From Neocallimastix lanati (nom. inval.) (lineage: Eukaryota > Neocallimastigomycota > Neocallimastigomycetes > Neocallimastigales > Neocallimastigaceae), in assembly GCA_016946835.1 (NCBI GenBank), contig JACVTC010000042.1, forward strand, positions 1 to 64,000: DNA of 64,000 nt. The letters are read 5' to 3'. This document shows, piece after piece, positions 33,451 to 45,434 of this stretch. The position numbers and the translations under genes were made by a program. The first letter of the stretch is position 1; the number at the start of each line of letters is the position of its first letter. The notes under the pieces are model-generated. The model saw only the letters and a list, made by a program, of their open reading frames with translations. It did no database searches and was not told the origin of the DNA.

Positions 33451-34960
33451 TGATAAAAATCTTCTATCGGTAGGAAAGTTAAATCAAGAAAACTACAAAA
33501 TAGTTTTTAACATTCATCACAATAAACAATGTGCTACCATTTATGACAATTATCGAAATAAAATCATAAACGTATTATCATATTCAAATAACACATTTAA
33601 ACTTTTTATGTCTACACATTCATTACAACTAAAGGATATCGAAAAAATCAACATTAACAATGAAATTAATTATATGAATATGAAAATTCAAGATAAACTT
33701 AACTTATGGCATAGATGTTTAGCCCACTTTGACATTAGAACGATTAAGCACAAATTATTAAACACTAACGTGATATTAAAATATCCATTATGTATTCAAT
33801 CCAAAATTAGAAACAAACCTTACCCCAAAGGCAAAAATAAATCACAACACATATTCGAATTAATTCACATGGACTTAGTGGGGCCACTACCAGATTCTAT
33901 TCATTGTAATAAATATTTCTTTACTATATTAGACTTACCTAGATATGGCTGGGTACTCTTTCTTAAAGGCAAAAACGATACATATCCTGCATTTTACAAT
34001 TGGTTCCGTAATTTAAAAAAACAAATACAACACTATGATTAAGTATATTCGTTCAGACAACGGAACTGAATTTGTATATACAAAATTTTAAGAATTCTGC
34101 TCCCAATATGGTATCCAACATCAATTAACTATACTATATAACCCCAACAAAACGGAAAAGCAGGACGTTTCAATGGAACTTTAATCAATGCAGCTAAAAC
34201 ACTACTCAATGACGCCAAACTAAGTCATCAATTTTGGGAACACACCATTGATACCGCAAACTATGTTAGAAACCGTCTTCCCTACAAAGGAAATTCTAAT
34301 AAAATTCCATATGAAATATTAAACAAAACTAAAATAGATTACTCTAATATTAGGGTTTTTGGATGTAAAGTTTTTTTCTTTATTCCGAAAAACTTCAGAT
34401 CAAAATTTGATAACAATGCTTCACCAGGTATCTTCCTCGGTTATTCAAATAATCCCACAGGATACAAAATTCTCGACATTACAAACAACAAAATTGTTCT
34501 TTCAAGAAATGTAGAATTCTTCGAATCAAACCCAGGTAGTTCTTTCTGCACTCATTGCAATACAAATGTTTCAAATTTTATTCCAAACCATGAAATTAGG
34601 AGGAATAATACTAGTACTTATTTCAATAACAACAGTTATAATTCAAACATCATTTCAAATAATTATCATAACAACATTGATCTACCAAATCCAATATATA
34701 TCCATAAACAAAATACTAAAAATAGCAATAAAAATCTAAAAGTAAATAATAATAATAATAATAAAAATAACAATAATAACAATAACACTAAAATAATAAT
34801 AACAATAACATTAATAATAATAATAGCGACAACAACAACAATAAAAACAATAATACCAACAATGATAATATCAACAGCAATAAAATCGACAATAATAATA
34901 TCAATAATAACAATACAAACAATAAAAATATTAGTTTCGTCTTAACATTTCATGATCATA
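33440..34960 (+). pseudogene. pol: copia integrase
   Basis: Begins with VYYSPFIDKNLLSVGKL, then the HHCC-type zinc region (LWHRCLAHFDIRTIKH..., CIQSKIRNKPYPKG) and IHMDLVGPLP with the first catalytic Asp (to 34042). After a frame break come RSDNGTEF (second Asp, 34050) and QQNGKAGRFNGTL, where Gly-Arg stands near the expected V/A-E, so the Glu is probably lost. Then the C-terminal copia domain with IRVFGC, PGIFLGYSNNPTGYKI. The open stretch 34143-34790 contains no in-frame ATG. It ends in a poly-Asn linker (34740-34920) that changes frame. Confidence 0.75.
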
Positions 34961-35049
34961 TCATCATTAACAATGTAATCGAAAATGTAAAAACCAAAAG
35001 CAACAACACAACAAGCAATAGTAATAATAGAAGGAAAACAGATAGCTTT

Positions 35050-36570
35050 AACATAAGTAAGAAAAATAATAAAAAGAAAAAATACAATGAAAAATTAAGA
35101 GAACCATTCAATTTCGATGACATAAAAAACTTACCTGACAAAACAGAATGGTTGGAATCAATCAAAGAAGAATTACAGAATATGAAATCATTACAAGTTT
35201 TTGAATCAGTCAAAAAAATTCCTGAAGGCGCTAATGTTACTGCTTCTAGGTGGATATTCAAATTCAAAAGGAATTCGACAGATGAAATTATCAAAATAAA
35301 ATCAAGATTAGTAGCTAAGGGATATACACAACAAGAAGGAATTGATTTTCATGAAACCTTCTCACCTACATTAAAATTAGACTCAATTAGAATTTTCACC
35401 GCATTAGCTGTTCAAAACAATTTCCAAATACACCAAATAGATATCAACGCAGCATACCTTAATGCTCCTTTAAAAGAGGAAATTTATATGAAACCACCAA
35501 AAGGACATGAGGATTATAATAAAAAATATTGAAAATTAAGAAAGGCTATTTATGGATTGAAACAAAGTGGTAAACAGTGGAACGATGAACTAGACAAATA
35601 CATCAAGAAGATTGGATATAAGAGAATCATCAATGAACCATGTCTTTATTCAAAGAGAAACAAACACAATAAAATATGCAGTATTTTGGCTGTATATGTT
35701 GATGATATATTATTAGCAGGGGAAAGAGTAGAAATTGAAAACACAAAAAAATTAATTAAAGAAAGATTTAAAATTAAAGGCACAGGTAAAGTTAATTTCA
35801 TAATTGGAATAAAATTTAAACATAAAAATGGTTACTTTTTAAATCAATCTAGGTATGCAGAAGAAATATTAGAAAAATTTGGAATGAAGAATTCTGTGCC
35901 ATCAAGAAATACAAAACCAATACTAGACGAAGATCTAAGAAAGAATAAAATTGATAAAACTAAATACAGAAGTGCCATAAGGAATCTATTATACTTAGCT
36001 ATATCTACAGGATATCATGTATTCTGTTGGAAAGGCTGCAAGAAGATCAAAGGATCCCAATCTCGAAGACTGGGCAAATGTACTGAAAATACTCAGATAC
36101 CTTAAAGGAACAATACAATATGGCTTAAACTTTACAAAACACCAAGGAATAAAAGCTTTCGTTGATGCCGATTACCTGAAAACAAGAAGATCCACTACAG
36201 GTTTTTTGATAACCGTAGGAAACACTACGACTAGTTGGTGTTCGAAGCTCCAACATTGTGTCTCTACATCTACAGCTGAGTCCGAATACTACAGCCTTAG
36301 TGAATGTAGCAAACATTGCATCTGGTATCTAAATCTACTAAATGAATTTGGATTAAATATGAAAAGTATTGAGATCAATATTGACAATAAAACAGCTATA
36401 TTCGACGCTAAAAATCAATCAATTAATCCAAAAACTAAACATATGGATATAAGAGTTCACTATATTAGAGAATTAATAAGAAATATTAAATTAAATTAAA
36501 GTACATAAAGTCACAATACAATTTTGCTGATGGATTCACTAAATACTTGAATAATGTCTAAATGGATAAC
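35050..36570 (+). pseudogene. pol: copia reverse transcriptase and RNase H
   Basis: RT starts near 35100 (LPDKTEWLESIKEEL) and has RWIFKFKRN, RLVAKGYTQQEGIDFHETFSP, QIDINAAYLNAPLKEEIYM and the catalytic YVDDILLAG near 35695. A TGA at 35530-35532 replaces an expected Trp (KKY-stop-KLRKAIYGLKQSG). A frame break near 36015 precedes RNase H, which keeps AFVDADY, STTGFLITVGN, STAESEYYSL, NKTAI and KHMDIRVHYIREL. The frame stops at 36499, and a last piece, YNFADGFTK, lies in the next frame. Classic copia domain order and motifs leave no doubt about identity. Confidence 0.85.
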
Positions 36571-36637
36571 TTTAGGAATTACATATTAACAAACATTGAT
36601 GATTTAAATGATATACAAAGATAAATAATATATTGAT

Positions 36638-36673
36638 AAGTATAATATTCAACAATATTATACTTAGGAGGAA
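36638..36673 (+). promoter_or_regulatory. perfect hairpin and polypurine tract before copia 3' LTR
   Basis: AAGTATAATATT (36638-36649), loop CAAC, AATATTATACTT (36654-36665): a 12-bp perfect stem, followed at once by the tract AGGAGGAA and the LTR. The stem may mark the 3' end for plus-strand priming; that role is inferred. Confidence 0.6.
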
Positions 36674-36914
36674 TGTCAGAAATAAAAAAAACTATTTAAA
36701 TAATTATATTAATTCTTTATGTTATAAATTAAATATATAGCCAGTAATCTACTATAAAAAAATATTAAAAAACTAATTTGTATAAATAATTACATTTTCG
36801 TAATTGATATTTTTTTTAACTTTTTAATCTTCTTCATAAATAATAATAAAGTATATAATCAAAACATACTAATTCATCCCGTTAATATTTTTCGTGTCTT
36901 TTTTGGCTTTAAAA
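36674..36914 (+). repeat. 3' LTR of copia element
   Basis: 241 bp, TGTCAGAAATAA...TTTGGCTTTAAA, then ATTAT as the right duplication. Confidence 0.8.
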
Positions 36915-37683
36915 ATTATTAATTATTTATTATAATAATTTTAAAGAATAAATTATTTTTACTATTAATCTATTCTAATATTTCTAAACTATTCTAAATT
37001 ATAGCTAAATTCTATAATTTTATTAAGCTATTTTATTTTATTATTTATTAATTATAATGTAAAATAATTATTATTTATCCTTATTAATTTTTATTAAATA
37101 ATTATCTAATTTATTTTATTTGTTTATTTTGGTTATTATTTATTATTTTATTAATTTAATAATTTAATAACAACGAAGAATAATTAAAAAAAATATTTAC
37201 AAGTATTTATATTTTTACACGAATTTAAGGTATTTATAATTTTAGTAAGAAAAGAAATAAAAGAATAAAAATTTTTAATATTAAAAGAAATAAAAGAATA
37301 AATATTTTTATATTAAAAGAAAAAAAAGAATAAATATATTATGTTAAAAGAAATAATAAAAGAATAATTATATTTTATTATAGAAATAAAGGAATAATAA
37401 AGAAATAAAAGAATAACAATAAAGAAAATAAAGAAATTATATCGTTGATAAAAATAAGATTATTAAAAGTTATCTTTTAAAGTCATTATAATATTTTTTT
37501 TCTAGAAACACAATTTTTCTAGAAGATCATGATTAATTTTTAATTTTAATTTTAATTTTATTAAAGCAGAATTATTTAAGGTACAGATAATTTAATTTTA
37601 TTTAAGGTTAAAATTTAATTTTTAAATAAATTTTATTATTATAATATTTGAATTTATAATTTCATTCTTCATCAGCCGTATCA
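36915..37683 (-). repeat. LTR of family S, second part
   Basis: Continuation of the LTR broken by copia, ending CCGTATCA at 37683. caa and the next LTR follow directly. Non-coding; A/T-rich with AGAATAAA-like words. Confidence 0.6.
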
Positions 37684-37686
37684 CAA

Positions 37687-38345
37687 TGATAAATAACAAA
37701 ATTATAAAAATAGTTTCTAATATCTAATTATACAATAAACTAACCTTATATATGTAAAATAATTAATTATAGTTAAAATTACTTTAGAAAATAAAATTAA
37801 TTAATCAACAACAAAATTAAATGAAAATATTATCTTATTTAAACAAACTCCGAAATGAAATTAACTAAATAATAATTAACTGAATATTTTTTTTAAAAAA
37901 AAAAGAAATTTAAAATTTAATAATTGGTTTTAATTAAAATAATAAATAAGCAATTATTGTTATTTTAATTAATTCTTTAAATTTAATAAAATTAACATTA
38001 TTTATTTGTTTTATTTTACTTTAAATAATTATTTTAAAATTGTAAATAGCTTAAGTTTAAGGAAAAATATAAATACCTTTAATATTTTTCTTATTTTTCT
38101 TCATTATTATTATATATAAAATTAATATTTAATAACTTGTAATTTTAATTTTATATTTTTAATAATCAAAATTTAATAAATTATAAATAAAAATTTAATA
38201 ATAATTAGAAAAAGAGCGTTTTCTAATAAAACTTTTGTGTTTATTTTATAAATCATTTTTATTATTATTTTTTATTTTACTTTGATAAAGAAATAATCAC
38301 TTTTTGATTCTAAATCAAAATTAAGATTACTTTCAAGATTTATCA
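37687..38345 (+). repeat. 5' LTR, family F-like (F2)
   Basis: TGATAAATAAC...GATTTATCA, 659 bp, followed by at and a candidate primer site, so it is a 5' LTR. No matching 3' LTR occurs downstream; the element's other end carries a chromovirus LTR. Confidence 0.75.
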
Positions 38346-38347
38346 AT

Positions 38348-38886
38348 TGGTCATTCGAACCGGAGAAGAAAAAAAAAGCAGTAAATATATATACAGTTAC
38401 AAAATATTGAGTTGCTTTATTAATTGATTATAATCGACAAGATAACTTAGTCTTATCTTTTGGTATAATCAATTAGTAAAATAATTAAAGTACTATATAG
38501 TAAGTTAGTAAGAGTGCAGCTTTATCACACATCGTGGGGGAGTAGAGCATTAACTAATAAGTAAATATTATACCAGCGTTATTAGACAATACTAATAACT
38601 TAATATTTATGACGGTTAGTTAGTGGGGGTCGAAAGACACGGTGACAAAACAGCCGGGTATTCTGAAGGTACTATATTAGTATAATCAATATTAATTTTT
38701 CATTTAATACTGCTATAAGTAACTTTCCTTGTTAAATTAATAATACTAAATACTTTAAGTACTATTTACTATTACTAATACAAAAAAAAAATATTTTTTT
38801 TTTTACACTTTTAAGACTTAAATATTATAATTAATAAATTACTAAAACAATTATAATAAATTTTTATAAATTATATAAATTTTCAA
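38348..38886 (+). other. primer-binding site and leader of the F2 element
   Basis: TGGTCATTCGAACCGGAG (38348-38365) sits two bases after the LTR, the same spacing as the Lys-type site at 30249. The leader to the ATG at 38887 holds no frame but has G-rich words (GTGGGGGAG near 38534, GTGGGGGTCG near 38622). Confidence 0.55.
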
Positions 38887-39798
38887 ATGGATAGTACAAA
38901 ATCCATTACATTTAGTATACTGTCTGTGTTAGGTCAGCCAAAAACTGAATTTAATGATTGGAAGTTCTCCTTCGAACACTGGTGCAAAATAAATAAAGTA
39001 CCAGAAGAAGAAAAAGTAGAATATCTTACCTCAATAACGTAAGGCATCACTAGAACCATAGTAGTAAACTGCCTAAATAAAGAAATTCCTGAAGATTATG
39101 ACACCATTCTGCAAACATTAAAGAATCATTACAAGAAGTCATTACCTAAAAATTCAAGATTACTAGAATTATAAACCCTTACAATAAAAAAGGGAGAAAG
39201 TGTATCAGAATTCAATATAAAATTTGAAAGTATTATCTCACAGATAAATATCAAAATGTCTGATGAAATAATAATTCCATATTATATAAATGCCTTTAGA
39301 AATTTACCTAGAACTTATGAAGCTCTCTTAGAAAAAGAACCACAAAAATTGGATGAGGCAATGAAGCTAACAGTAAAAAAAGAAAAGATATATAGCCTCA
39401 TAGAAGAAAATAAACCTAAGACCAAAAGTCAAACTTTGAACATAAAAAGAACTACTAATGAAAGTCTTATTCAGAAAGCAAATAGTGGAAATTAATATAT
39501 GGGAAATTATAACAATTATTATAAGTTAAATCCAAATAATAATCCAAAGACGGACTATAATAGATTGAATACAGATAAAGAACAAACAAATAAGTATAGT
39601 GAACAAACTAACCTTAATAAAAATGTTGAGTATAGAAAGAATTCTTTAAAATATCCAAAACAAAATAATGATGAAATACAAGAAATTACTAAAAAGTTAG
39701 CTGACTTGAAAATCAATTTATGCATAGGCTGTCAACGGATTGGTCATACAATTGAAGACTGCCCTGAAATTGAAAATGAAGAAGATCATTTAAACTAA
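38887..39798 (+). pseudogene. gag: gypsy gag with three in-frame TAA codons (F2 element)
   Basis: A single frame of 304 codons from ATG 38887 to TAA 39796, interrupted only by TAA at 39040, 39172 and 39493. There are no indels. It reads as a retrotransposon Gag: FNDWKFSFEHWCKIN near the start, then LLEL-stop-TLTIKKGESVSEFNIKFESII and a helix bundle ending MKLTVKKEKIYSLIEE. A zinc knuckle CX2CX4HX4C (CIGCQRIGHTIEDC) lies near the end. Each stop sits where Gln (CAA) fits the context, so C-to-T change at CpA is a simple explanation. It differs clearly from the e1, e2 and gag-only capsids. It ends just downstream of a frameshift cassette. Confidence 0.8.
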
Positions 39799-39822
39799 CG
39801 TGTGGGAGTATGCAATCTCCCA
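39789..39822 (+). promoter_or_regulatory. gag-pol -1 ribosomal frameshift cassette (F2 element)
   Basis: TTTAAAC 39789-39795 in gag phase, gag TAA at once, 7-nt spacer, then TGGGAG 39803-39808, 8-nt loop, CTCCCA 39817-39822. The -1 frame is open from 39795 to about 39960. Confidence 0.8.
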
Positions 39823-39952
39823 TGATAAACAAAATTGCAGACCCACAACAATCCCAATATATGATTAAAGTATCACAGAAAAAGAAAAATATAACAAAAT
39901 TATTAGATAAAAATAAGATCTTTCCTAATAATAAAAGTATCATTAAACTAAA

Positions 39953-40953
39953 AGGTTGCTGACAAATTAACCAAGATGATACACCTGATAGGATTTAACC
40001 ATGTACCCAATGCTAGCGAGACTGCTAAAGCTTTCCTAAAAGAAATTTACAGGTTGCACGGATTCTCTAAGGTGGTTACGACTGACCGAGGAGTTCAGTT
40101 TACAAGCCAACTATGGAAGGAGCTGCTAGAGTTCTTCGGAACCAAAGTAAATTATACTACCACTAGTCACCATGAGACAGTAGGTCAAGTCGAAAGGAAC
40201 AATGCCTACGTAGAAACCTATTTACGGTGCTTTTTGGGAACTTACGATGACGAAAGCTGGATGGATTACTTATACTTAGCAGAATTCTGCTACAACAATT
40301 CAATCCATGCTTCTACCCAACTATCTCCTTATCTTACCTTGTATAACTACCAGGTACACAACTCCCCAAAAACAGCCGACTTAGTGTATTCTTTAGGCGA
40401 AGCCAAAATGATTGATAGCTTTGCTCACAACTTGGGAAACCTAAAGCACATATTGGAAATCACTCAGACTAGGTACCTGGATAACATGGACAAGACTCGT
40501 ACAGATAACTACCCCAGGTATAGGCTGCTAGACAAGGAATGGCTGAGAAAGCCAGAAAATTACGATGAGTTGCAGTTTTATAAGTTAGCAACGAGAAAGT
40601 TCGGTCCATTTAAGGTAGTTGGCGTCGACGATGAAAAGAAGAACTACAGGTTTGATATTAGTCGTTTGCCATTCCCAAATATGTACCCAGTATTTCACGT
40701 GAGTGAGTTGGAACCGTACTATAAGCTACCCAAGACCTTAGTACCAGATCCAGTAGGAAGCCAAAAGATAATTCATATCCTTGGACTAGGAAGCACCAAG
40801 GACAGTACCAATATCTGGTTGCGTACCAGAACGATAAACAAGAGTGGGTCAACGCCGACGTGATCGACGACAATCCTCACTATGCAGAATTGCTGGAGGA
40901 TTACCAAGATTTTAGTTAAAGCCAGTTCATTGCTAACGTCGTCAACCATTAGT
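39953..40953 (+). pseudogene. pol: chromovirus integrase fragment joined to a foreign gag
   Basis: Starts in mid-integrase at ADKLTKMIHLIGF, so protease, RT, RNase H and the first catalytic Asp are deleted. It keeps TTDRGVQFTS (second Asp), GQVERNNA (Glu), a GPF module (RKFGPFKVVG) and YPVFHVSELEPYYKLPKTLVP, the join to a chromodomain. The frame is lost near 40790 compared with the copy at 50016, where the chromodomain remains readable. A further TAC-to-TAA change lies near 40916. Base use is less AT-biased than neighbouring elements. It belongs with the chromovirus LTR that follows, not with the gag upstream. Confidence 0.8.
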
Positions 40954-40970
40954 AGCTTGCTCCTTGGGAG

Positions 40971-41528
40971 ATACATGGTAGATACATGGTAACTTTGAGC
41001 CTATCCAATGATAGTCCTCTGGTTACGTAACGTATCTCTAAAAAGTTAGCAATTTCGGCTAAATAAATAAAATCTTTTGTTAATTTTGTACATTAAATTT
41101 TATTATTTTATAGTTAATTATATAGTTAAATACTTAGCTAAATATATTTTATTTAGTGATTAGTAAACTAAGTTAAATTAAATTATTTACCAATCATAAT
41201 ATTATTAACATGTATAAATAATAATTGAACATGTAACTGTAACGCACTAGCGTTACTATTAACGTAAATTGTTATTATAAATATTAATATTAATAAATTA
41301 AATATAATTATTAAATAAATAAAAATTACTCAGTGCATGCCCAGTAACTAATAACAGATAGAGTTATAAAGTGCTGCGCTATATTCTAGTGTGATAAAAT
41401 AGATAATTATAAATATAATTAATTTTAGTGTTTATTATTAACAACTCGAATAGAGAGGTGTTAAGTTTTCTTAGCCTTTAAATTTAATTATTATTCGTTA
41501 TTGTAGTTAATAATAAACTTACCTTTTA
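40971..41528 (+). repeat. chromovirus 3' LTR (family C), copy 2
   Basis: Matches the LTRs at 9475 (inverted) and 50304. The first bases are scrambled into a short direct repeat (ATACATGGTAG), and the last two bases (CA) are missing at 41528, where the next LTR starts. Confidence 0.8.
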
Positions 41529-42533
41529 TGATACGGGCTGGGTTTGAAACACTAAGATATTCAAAACAAAAAAAAAATAAATATTAAAACACAAAAATGA
41601 ATTTGAAAACAAATAAAAAAGTTAATTTTTAAAATATTCCTTTATTTAAAATTAAAATTAAAATTATTTGTTCTAAGTATTAAAAAGAAAGAAATTTATT
41701 CTTCTTTTTATACTTTTATTTTAATACATTTTATTTATTATTAATATATTCTTTATAAAAAATAAACTATTATAACTATTTTATTTTAATTTTTAACTAT
41801 TATTTTAAATTATTTTAATAAAAAATAATGTTTGTTAAATTAAAATATAAAAAAATTAATTTAGAGATTATATCATGAAGGGCATTCCGGGCGGTAGCTT
41901 CTTCTTGATATTGTTTTCAAAGAGAGAATTATACAGAATTGATATTTTCTGTATTTTAGATCATTTTTATTATTGGAATTCTTCTGTATTTTAGTTCATT
42001 TTTATTTTAATAAAGATTTAATTTATTTTTGATTTTTGTTTTATTTTTAGTTTATTTCAAAGGTTTTAGAAAATATTATACAGAAACTTATAATTCTGTA
42101 TTTTACATCAAATATTTATTGAAATAGGTTTTTATTATTCTTAATATAAAAATAAGAATTAGTAATGATTTAAATATTATATAATTTTTAATAAGAATAC
42201 TTAGTAATAATTTTTATTATATTTAATATTAATAAAATATTTAATAATTATTTTTATTAGATTTGATATTAATAAAAGATTTTAATAAGAATATTTAATA
42301 ATAATTTTTATTATATTTAATATTAATAAAAGAATTTATAAGAATATTTAATAATAATTTTTATTATATTTGATATTAATAAAAGATTTTAATAAGAATA
42401 TTTAATAATAATTTTTATTATATTTAATATTAATAAAAGAAATTAATAAGAGTATTTAATAATAGTTTATTATTTTATTATTATTAAGAGTATTTAATTG
42501 GAAATACAAGGTATTTAGTGACACCCCGTATCA
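41529..42533 (-). repeat. solo LTR, family D, copy 1
   Basis: TGATACGGG...CCCCGTATCA, 1005 bp, with inverted 9-base termini. Same family as 47973-49552, whose polypurine tract gives a minus orientation. It contains about six units of a 53-bp repeat (42150-42470). Confidence 0.8.
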
Positions 42534-42536
42534 AAA

Positions 42537-43511
42537 TGTAAGAAATAATAATTATTTATTAATAAATAATTAATATTTCTTAGTCTTTATAATTATTAAT
42601 AATAATTATAAATTTATTTAAGTTATAACTAATTCATACATTGAGGTACTATTATCAAATTATTATAATTATAATTATTCATACACTTAAATAATATTAG
42701 AAAATTTATTTAAATAATTATTATATGTACACTTATTAATATTATTAATTTTATTTAGATATTCATTTAATTATCAAGTTAATGTAAACATTAGTTTTAT
42801 TTATTTTTTACATTATACATTTAAAAGAACAATTAATAAGTTTCTGTATTCTTTATAATTCTACATTTCAGTTTAAGGATAGTATTACGTTAATAAGTTT
42901 AGATTAGATTTTAAAAATGATATTTAGAAAAATAGATTAATTTAGATCATTACGGTTATTTATTTTTCCTTTTATTTAATGATCTAAATTAAAATTTAGA
43001 AAACCGATATTTTAAGGTTTTATCCAAATATAAAATAATATATTTGGTTTTACTTAATATATACGATGATCGATATAAATAGAATATCGATCATAACTTA
43101 TCTAGATTTTTCTTCTAATCTTTTTCTAGATAAGATATTTTTTAAGATTAGAAAACCTTTTTTTATTTAACCTTATTTCCAAAAAAAATATAAATAAGGC
43201 TCTTGATTTCCCTTTAAGAAATCAAGAGTTATTATTATAAAAAACATAGTTATAATAATAACAATTTTATATTTTCAACTTTAATAAATTAATGAAGTAT
43301 TTTATTCAAAAAACATATTTTTAAAATCAAATTTATACAAATAATTCTTCTTTTGCTTTTCGTGTTATTATTATAATTAATTTTATAATAAACTCTATAG
43401 GTAAAAGATTTATTTTATTTTATTTTTTATTTTCTCAACTTAATGAATTAGTCGTTACGTTGTAGTTAATAATTCTGTTTTGAGTTAGTTCTTAATAGAA
43501 TTATTACACAA
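42537..43511 (+). repeat. solo LTR, family T, copy 3
   Basis: TGTAAGAAATAAT...AATTATTACACA, 975 bp, flanked by aaaa (42533-42536, overlapping the last base of the previous LTR, and 43512-43515). Confidence 0.75.
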
Positions 43512-43515
43512 AAAT

Positions 43516-43914
43516 GATAAAGAATTTTTATAATTTAATAATTTTATAATTTAAAATTAATAGAATATACACGTGATCAAACAAAATATAAAATTTACAT
43601 TTATACTTATTATTTGAAATGGGTTCTTTTTTGAAAAAGACGAAAAATATTTAAATAAAAATGTGTTTTTAATAACATATATTAACAGTGGTTAGTATAT
43701 GAAAACTTATAAATTAATAAAGTGTTTAAATACAAAAAATATAAGATAAATTAGTTGTGTAAAAATTTATTCTATATTTACTTTCTATATTAATTATTTA
43801 TTGTAGTAATTAATTTTAATATAAGTTGTAAAATAGTTCTTTCTTAAAAGTTAGAATTTAACTACAACTTTAGAATAACATTATAATATTAATTAATATA
43901 TTATTCTGTTATCA
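43516..43914. repeat. solo LTR, family L
   Basis: TGATAAAGAA...CTGTTATCA, 399 bp, between aaaa at 43512-43515 and 43915-43918. Single copy, so the ends rest on TG...CA and the duplications. Confidence 0.5.
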
Positions 43915-43918
43915 AAAA

Positions 43919-44598
43919 TGATATGGGCACAGATCAAACACAATATTAAATATTATAAATAAATTTTTGTTAGTTTAAAAGTATTTTATAAATTTTTATT
44001 TTATTTTTTTATCGTCGTCCCCTTTTCAAAAGAAAGAAAATTTCTTCCTTTTATAGTTTTTTACATTAATCTTGAATTGAACATTAACGTATAAATTTAT
44101 TTATATTATTCTATTATGAATGTTATATTAATATTAATATATTTTAAAAATAACCTATTTTAAAGTATCTATTTTAAAATATAATTGTATAATTATTAAT
44201 GTTTTATTTATATTTAAAATTTTTACTATCTATTCTAATAATATTTTAATTTATCAGTTAATGTATAATTTAGTATTCTTATAAATTATTAATATCATGT
44301 TCACATAAAGTTTATTATTGTAAAAAGAATACAATCTATTTTAGAGAAAAAAATAAAAATAATAGTTAGTATCGTCAAACGATTTAATTTTATACAGAAT
44401 TAAATATTTCTGTATTTATTTTATTAAAAACAATTTGTAGAAAATTATTTTTATTATAAATAATTTTATTATAAATAATTTTTTTTATTATAACTATTTT
44501 AATTTTAAATAATTTCATTATTATAAACATTTTATATTTTTTCCTTTTTATCATTTTTATATATGCTTATTCGAAGTAAATAAGCTAGTTCCGGATCA
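43919..44598. repeat. solo LTR, family M
   Basis: TGATATGGGC...CCGGATCA, 680 bp, between aaaa at 43915-43918 and 44599-44602. Single copy. No coding sequence. Confidence 0.5.
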
Positions 44599-44602
44599 AA
44601 AA

Positions 44603-45431
44603 TGATAAGAATATACCAAATAATGCATTCTTAATTAAATCTACGATTCATTTCTAATACATTATGTGTACATTATTATCTCTGTACTTTGATAAATTTT
44701 TAAATTCAAAGATCAAAAATTAAATCAAAAATTATATTAAACTTTATATTTTTATATTAAATCTTATATTAATAGTAATATTTTTATATATTTAAAACTT
44801 ATATTAGCAATATTAATAATAAATCTTATTTTTTTTATTTTTATATTAATAATGAAATTTTGTATTAATAATATTTTTATATATTGATAATTAAAAATTT
44901 ATATATTATATTTTAACTTTTATTATAAAATTTTATATCGAAATGTTTTATTTTATATTGAAAAATATTTTATTTTATTAAAAACCTTTATATTAGAATA
45001 GTATTTTTATTTTTATTTGAATATTTTAACAGATTTTAATAATAATTATAGCCAATTAAATAAATTCTTATTAGTAATATTTTAGATAGATTTTTCTTAT
45101 AAAAAAAAAAATGTTATATTATAAATGTATTTTATCTATATTGTTATAATTAAATTTTATATAATTGATTATAAAAATCAATTTAAATTTAATAGTTTTT
45201 ATAAAAAAAATAATAAAATGTAATAATATAAAATTTAGTGGAAAGAACAACTTTTATGCCTTGAAAAAAAGTATAAATAGTTTTAAATTTTGCTACCAAT
45301 TTTTAAAAATCATAAAAATTAATCGATTAATAAAATAAAGAATTAAATAAATAAATAAAATAAAATAAAATAAATAAAATAAAATCTTTGTATTTATTAT
45401 TGTTTTTATTTAATTTCTCATAACCTTAACA
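44603..45431. repeat. solo LTR, family N
   Basis: TGATAAGAAT...CCTTAACA, 829 bp, with aaaa on the left and aaaa (sharing its last base) on the right. Single copy. No coding sequence. Confidence 0.45.
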
Positions 45432-45434
45432 AAA

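Larger units (their letters stand above)
30613..36914 (+). mobile_element. Ty1/copia element, nearly full length, decayed
   Basis: 6.3 kb with LTRs of about 241 bp (30613-30853, 36674-36914), which differ at roughly ten or more places, a polypurine tract and a probable 5-bp duplication ATTAT. The copia domain order is visible: gag with zinc knuckle, protease, integrase, RT, RNase H. At least three frame-breaking changes and several stops mean it is dead. It splits LTR S. Confidence 0.85.

Noticed and set aside
38887-39798. UAA read as Gln (altered genetic code), suggested by three in-frame TAA in gag
   Set aside because: The 1124-codon frame at 3205 and the 551-codon frame at 56706 use CAA for Gln and contain no in-frame TAA, and other broken genes also show frameshifts and TGA stops, so mutation is simpler.
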